This document shows positions 62,278-64,000 of a stretch of 64,000 nt of DNA, one piece after another. Location: positions 27,583 to 91,582 of the forward strand of contig NZ_LAJX01000015.1 of assembly GCF_000963695.1 (NCBI RefSeq), written 5' to 3'. The DNA is from Methylocucumis oryzae. GTDB lineage: Bacteria; Pseudomonadota; Gammaproteobacteria; Methylococcales; Methylomonadaceae. The position numbers and the translations under genes are program-made. The notes beneath the pieces were generated by a model that worked only from the letters and a program-made list of their open reading frames with translations, did no database searches and was not told the DNA's origin. Within the stretch, counting starts at the first letter, position 1; every line of letters starts with the position of its first letter.

Positions 62278-62940
62278 ATGATACAACTTACTTCTGCTAA
62301 CATTGTTCAAGTAACATTGTGGGTATTAATCGCATTTTCGGTTATTACCTGGACAATTATTTTTTTAAAATCATGGATGTTATGGTCCATCAATAGACGA
62401 AACCGCTCTTACACCAAGACCTTCTGGGCCGCAAGCGATTTAAATGCCGCTGCCAATTTAGACCAAGATGCAAGCGCTATTGGACGCATTGCCGGTATTG
62501 GCTTTCATGCGATTAGCGATGTCAGGAACAATGCATCGTCTATGTTAGAATTAAGTGGCGATATTCAATCTATTTTAGAGCGCTCGTTACGCCAACAAAT
62601 TAGTAAAGAGCGAAAAACCCTAGAACAAGGACTTTCGTTACTCGCATCGATAGGCAGCACTTCACCCTTCGTAGGCTTGTTCGGCACTGTTTGGGGCATC
62701 ATGCATGCGTTACAAAGTATTAGTGAAGCAAAATCAGCAAGCTTAGACGTTGTTGCAGGACCGATAGGTGAGGCTTTAATGACTACAGCAATAGGCATTG
62801 CAGCCGCGATTCCAGCCGTACTCGCTTATAATTATTTTATTCAACGCATCAAATCAACCGAAGCAGAATTAGAATACTTTGCAACTGACTTTTTAAATTT
62901 AGCAGTTAAAGCCGGACTAAAAGCCAATTCGGGAGAATAA
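62278..62940 (+). CDS. exbB: MotA/TolQ/ExbB-family proton channel protein
   Basis: Inner-membrane proton channel subunit that drives TonB. The 220 residues have three TM helices and the conserved LLASIGSTSPFVGLFGTVWG and GEALMTTAIGIAAAIPAVLA. It lies 8 bp after tonB and 2 bp before exbD. Confidence 0.93.
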   Translation: MIQLTSANIVQVTLWVLIAFSVITWTIIFLKSWMLWSINRRNRSYTKTFWAASDLNAAANLDQDASAIGRIAGIGFHAISDVRNNASSMLELSGDIQSILERSLRQQISKERKTLEQGLSLLASIGSTSPFVGLFGTVWGIMHALQSISEAKSASLDVVAGPIGEALMTTAIGIAAAIPAVLAYNYFIQRIKSTEAELEYFATDFLNLAVKAGLKANSGE

Positions 62941-62942
62941 TC

Positions 62943-63350
62943 ATGGCGCTAAAAACAGAATCGTCATCCAATCGAGAGGCTATGAGTGAAATTAACGTCA
63001 CTCCGCTAGTCGATGTAATGTTAGTTTTATTAGTTGTTTTCATCGTCACCGCCCCCTTACTAACACAAGCCGTGCGGGTTGATTTACCCAAAACCGAGAA
63101 AACTGATCCTGCACCATCTGATCATTTAGCAACCATTGCTATAGATGCACAAGGCCAGATTACATTAAATGAAAAAGTGGTTGATTTAGGGCAACTAGAA
63201 CCCGAATTGCGCAAATTACATGAGTCTGACCCAGAGCTCACCGTGCAATTACAAGCAGATACTGCGGTCGTGTATGGCAAAGTTGCTGAAACAATGGCTG
63301 TCGCTCATAAATCGGGCATTAATAAATTAGCCTTTATCACACGAGAATAA
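62943..63350 (+). CDS. exbD: ExbD/TolR-family biopolymer transport protein
   Basis: Partner of ExbB, with the proton-translocating Asp in the single TM helix (MSEINVTPLVDVMLVLLVVF). The 135 residues include a periplasmic domain (AIDAQGQITLNEKVVDLGQL). It ends the operon. Confidence 0.94.
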   Translation: MALKTESSSNREAMSEINVTPLVDVMLVLLVVFIVTAPLLTQAVRVDLPKTEKTDPAPSDHLATIAIDAQGQITLNEKVVDLGQLEPELRKLHESDPELTVQLQADTAVVYGKVAETMAVAHKSGINKLAFITRE

Positions 63351-63446
63351 TTTGTAGCTTAACATATTTTCTATGGTCATTATTGACAACATACAGACAA
63401 ACAGTAGATACTAGAATTTCCTACAACAACGATGTAAAGGTGATTT

Positions 63447-63767
63447 ATGTATTTACTGAAAACCATAGGATTTGTTGTTACATTATGGATGCTCAACACC
63501 AGCACTACCTTAGCTTCTCCTGTCAATATTAATACAGCAGATGCCCAAACAATAGCCGATGCTTTAACAAATATTGGCCTGAAAAAAGCTGAAGCCATTG
63601 TTGCCTACCGCACCAAAATCGGCGGATTTAAAACAATAGACCAGCTAAATGAAGTCTCTGGAATTGGTGAAAAAACCATAGAAATGAATAAAGCGGATAT
63701 ATTACTAACTGATACAGGTTCCGCACCGGCACCTGCTGAGGTAAAAAGTCCACCTAATAAAAAGTAG
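63447..63767 (+). CDS. ComEA-like helix-hairpin-helix exported protein
   Basis: A 106-residue protein with signal peptide (TIGFVVTLWMLNTSTTLA) and a double helix-hairpin-helix (NINTADAQTIADAL; IGLKKAEAIVAYRTKIGGFK; VSGIGEKTIEMNKADIL). It resembles ComEA, the periplasmic DNA-uptake protein of competent bacteria. GGTG stands near the ATG. Competence genes are otherwise absent from the window. Confidence 0.85.
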   Translation: MYLLKTIGFVVTLWMLNTSTTLASPVNINTADAQTIADALTNIGLKKAEAIVAYRTKIGGFKTIDQLNEVSGIGEKTIEMNKADILLTDTGSAPAPAEVKSPPNKK

Positions 63768-63816
63768 AGTTTTTTAGAGGAGGTTAATAAGACCTCATCG
63801 CCAAATTTAAGGCATA

Positions 63817-63852
63817 AAAAAACCCGCCTCGTTATATTGAGGCGGGTTTAGA
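63817..63852 (-). terminator. Terminator of the rRNA operon
   Basis: AAACCCGCCTC and GAGGCGGGTTT form a strong hairpin; on the minus strand it is followed by TTTTTTT, so it ends the transcript that contains the 5S gene. Confidence 0.9.
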
Positions 63853-63859
63853 GAAAGGT

Positions 63860-63976
63860 GCTTGGCAATTCCCTACTTTCGCATGGCAAACTGCCACACT
63901 ATCATCGGCGCTAAACGGTTTCACTTCCGAGTTCGGGATGGGATCGGGTGGTTCACGTTCGCTATGGTCACCAAGC
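63860..63976 (-). rRNA. rrf: 5S ribosomal RNA
   Basis: The complement reads from GCTTGGTGACCATAGCGAAC to AGTAGGGAATTGCCAAGC, with the conserved internal CCGAACTCGGAAGTGAAACC and CGCCGATGATAGTGTGGCAG. About 117 nt with paired ends. The 23S and 16S genes should lie to the right, outside the window. Confidence 0.96.
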
Positions 63977-64000
63977 AAAACTAGTTGTGTTTAGGTCGTT

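Noticed and set aside
1..64000. Programmed frameshifting or phase variation as cause of the split genes
   Set aside because: The breaks hit housekeeping genes (rpsB, htpG, trkA, psd) at ordinary short runs without slippery-site context or downstream structures; sequence error is simpler.

Overview
The window reads as chromosome of a motile, aerobic, Gram-negative gammaproteobacterium. Supporting this are the rpsB-tsf-pyrH-frr-uppS-cdsA-dxr-rseP block with map-glnD divergent from it, a sigma54-type fliE operon promoter, a sigma28-type flgM promoter, TonB-ExbB-ExbD, LapD/LapG, and a VPLPA/PEP-CTERM exported protein. The base composition leans to A+T, and several families of dispersed palindromic repeats fill the gaps. 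A Methylococcales-like host is a reasonable guess but is inference only; no methane or methanol oxidation gene lies here. The right edge carries the 5S end of an rRNA operon on the minus strand.

Layout. 1-9.5 kb (minus): a second-messenger cluster with a cAMP-binding EAL phosphodiesterase, a FecR-TPR-beta-barrel protein, a small unknown protein, a CHASE2 class III cyclase and an HDOD protein. 9.7-15.1 kb: heme A synthase, YgfZ and potassium uptake (TrkA, Kup). 15.4-19 kb (plus): a chemoreceptor and a fused SpmA/SpmB-type membrane protein. 19.3-24 kb: fliE-fliF-fliG-fliH, ending without fliI, and a divergent secreted FliL-like protein. 24-26.8 kb: an AlgI-type acyltransferase with an SGNH-like partner. 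26.9-35 kb: dsbC and the envelope/translation block. 35.2-39.8 kb (plus): map, glnD, di-haem peroxidase. 39.8-41.3 kb: a complete IS66-type element with an 8-bp target duplication, inserted at the stop codon of a ycgR-like gene. 41.3-43 kb: ycgR-like, flgN, flgM. 43.2-46 kb: a tightly packed three-gene operon (coiled-coil PspA/YjfJ-like, DUF2491/YjfK-like, Ser-rich TAXI-domain protein) with no described function. 46.3-49.3 kb: flavoprotein, truncated glycosyltransferase and transposase debris. 49.6-56 kb: membrane-anchored metzincin, LapG, LapD, VPLPA-CTERM protein and an orphan sorting-signal tail. 56-64 kb: GlcG/HbpS-like protein, queF-psd, htpG, dedA, tonB-exbB-exbD, a ComEA-like protein and 5S rRNA.

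The central caution is that about 29 single-base frameshifts interrupt 18 genes, including rpsB, htpG, trkA, fliF and psd. Most are one extra A or T in a short A/T run, and each reading frame is restored by a one-base correction. These are best read as sequence or assembly errors, so the split genes are annotated as single genes here. Real pseudogenes (the transposase remnant, the 5'-truncated glycosyltransferase, the orphan PEP-CTERM tail) are marked separately.

Functionally, the window is rich in c-di-GMP and cAMP logic (cyclase, cNMP-EAL, LapD, YcgR-like PilZ) wired to motility (fli, flgMN, chemoreceptor) and to surface adhesion or secreted proteins (LapG, metzincin, VPLPA-CTERM, acyltransferase).
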